Notes under the pieces: generated by a model
What the model saw: the letters and a program-made list of their open reading frames with translations, nothing else
Database searches by the model: none
Told to the model about the DNA's origin: nothing
Translations under genes and position numbers: made by a program
NCBI GenBank assembly: GCA_014376425.1
Contig: JACMRO010000209.1
Coordinates: forward strand, 1 to 6,067
Direction of reading: 5' to 3'
Length of the DNA: 6,067 nucleotides
Source of the DNA: Rubritepida sp.
GTDB lineage: Bacteria; Pseudomonadota; Alphaproteobacteria; Acetobacterales; Acetobacteraceae
Shown here: positions 5,357 through 6,067 of the stretch, in pieces
How the letters are laid out: every line of letters starts with the position of its first letter
How positions within the stretch are numbered: the stretch's first letter is position 1

Positions 5357-6067
5357 GCCCGTAGCCGCCCGTTCATGCCGCGCGCCGGGGCATCGCCGCC
5401 CAGCGCGCGGGCGATGGTGGTGATGTTGTGGTCCAGCATGCCCTCCAGCGTTCCCTCGTAACTGCCTGAACGGCCCATCGAATCGGAAAACAGGTTGCCG
5501 CCCAGCCTGACGGTGTGGCCGCGCGCCGCAGCACCTTCGATCAACGCCAGCACCGCCCGGTCGGGCACCGAGGTTTCGGCGAAGACCGCGGGGATGCGGC
5601 GTTCGACGAGCAGGCTGACCAGCGCCTCGATGCGGATCAGCGTGGCTTCCGCCTCGGTCGACAGGCCCTGGATGCTGTCCACGGTGAGGCCGTGGCGGCG
5701 GGCGAAATAGCCGAATGCGTCATGCGCGGTGACCAGCACGCGGCGGCTGGCCGGGATCGCCGCCAGCGCCGCCACCGCATAGTCGTGCAGCCGCCGCAGC
5801 TTGGCCTGATAGGCGGCGAGGTTTGCCGCCAACGGCTCACGCGGGAGCAGCGGCGCCAGCGCGGCGGGCAGGCTTTGCGCGGCCTCGCCCCAGAGCAGCG
5901 GGTCCATCCACAGATGCGGATCTGCCGAGTCCGGATAGTCGGGCGCGCTGCGCAGGCGGTCGCGCGGCAACGCGTCGCCCATTGCCAGCACGCGCCGGCC
6001 GGCGGCGGAGAGGCGGTGGACCACTTCCTCCATCCGGCCCTCCAGCCGGTGCCCGTTCAGCACCACC
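5353..6067 (-). CDS. Metal ABC transporter, periplasmic substrate-binding protein, C-terminal ~238 residues (runs off right edge)
   Basis: A cluster-9 (TroA/PsaA/ZnuA-like) solute-binding protein that captures a divalent metal in the periplasm. The 5' part with signal peptide and the first ligand (the DPHxYEP-type His) is beyond the window. The fragment opens in NGHRLEGRM, the family's NGxxLE segment. Counting from the GTG at 6066, three expected ligands are visible: His51 in ADPHLWMDP, His115 in VTAHDAFGYF and Asp195 in LFSDSMG. The His at the third position matches TroA- and ZnuA-type sites; manganese-specific PsaA-type proteins have Glu there. No His-rich loop typical of many ZnuA proteins is seen in this part. 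The C-terminus DHNITTIARAL is the usual final helix. Zinc or mixed Zn/Mn is therefore slightly favoured, but iron is not excluded. It is the first visible gene of the operon; promoter and any Fur, Zur or MntR site lie outside. Confidence 0.93.
   Translation of the reverse strand, partial: VVLNGHRLEGRMEEVVHRLSAAGRRVLAMGDALPRDRLRSAPDYPDSADPHLWMDPLLWGEAAQSLPAALAPLLPREPLAANLAAYQAKLRRLHDYAVAALAAIPASRRVLVTAHDAFGYFARRHGLTVDSIQGLSTEAEATLIRIEALVSLLVERRIPAVFAETSVPDRAVLALIEGAAARGHTVRLGGNLFSDSMGRSGSYEGTLEGMLDHNITTIARALGGDAPARGMNGRLRA

Noticed and set aside
4748..5461. Plus-strand open frame of 237 codons antisense to the ABC ATPase
   Set aside because: It is the reverse of a protein with all Walker and signature motifs intact; shadow frame.

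Overview
The window is ordinary, GC-rich chromosomal DNA from a bacterium, most likely an alphaproteobacterium. Two things point there: the detailed sequence of the TypA/BipA GTPase N-terminus, and a gene resembling the Rhodobacter-type phosphatidylethanolamine N-methyltransferase PmtA. This placement rests on family resemblance recalled from reading, not on a database search. There are no RNA genes, CRISPR arrays, insertion sequences or phage genes that I can see.

Layout from left to right: (1) bases 1-729, minus strand, the first ~40% of typA, running off the left edge. (2) Bases 730-1076, a 347-base divergent intergenic region with two short inverted repeats and no convincing gene. (3) Bases 1077-1958, plus strand, a ten-helix EamA/DMT-family inner-membrane transporter starting at GTG. 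(4) About 2039/2102-2707, plus strand, a PmtA-like SAM-dependent methyltransferase. Its firm start is GTG 2102, but the sequence argues for an ATT start at 2039 with a good ribosome binding site. (5) Bases 2708-2848, a convergent intergenic region with a perfect 7-bp stem hairpin. (6) Bases 2849-6067, minus strand, a metal ABC transporter operon in the order binding protein (partial, off the right edge), ATPase, permease 1, permease 2.

The operon encodes a cluster-9 (TroA/SitABCD/MntABCD-like) uptake system for Mn, Zn or Fe. A periplasmic binding protein delivers the ion to two different but related permeases, powered by one cytoplasmic ATPase. The first three genes are joined by 4-base ATGA stop/start overlaps. 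Permease 1 and permease 2 are separated by 49 bases, but an 18-codon reading frame bridges that gap with an ATGA overlap at each end. All junctions therefore look built for translational coupling. The operon promoter, any Fur/Zur/MntR site and the signal peptide lie beyond the right edge.

I found no undescribed multi-gene system. The points most worth checking are the probable ATT start codon of the methyltransferase and the 18-codon bridging frame between the permease genes.
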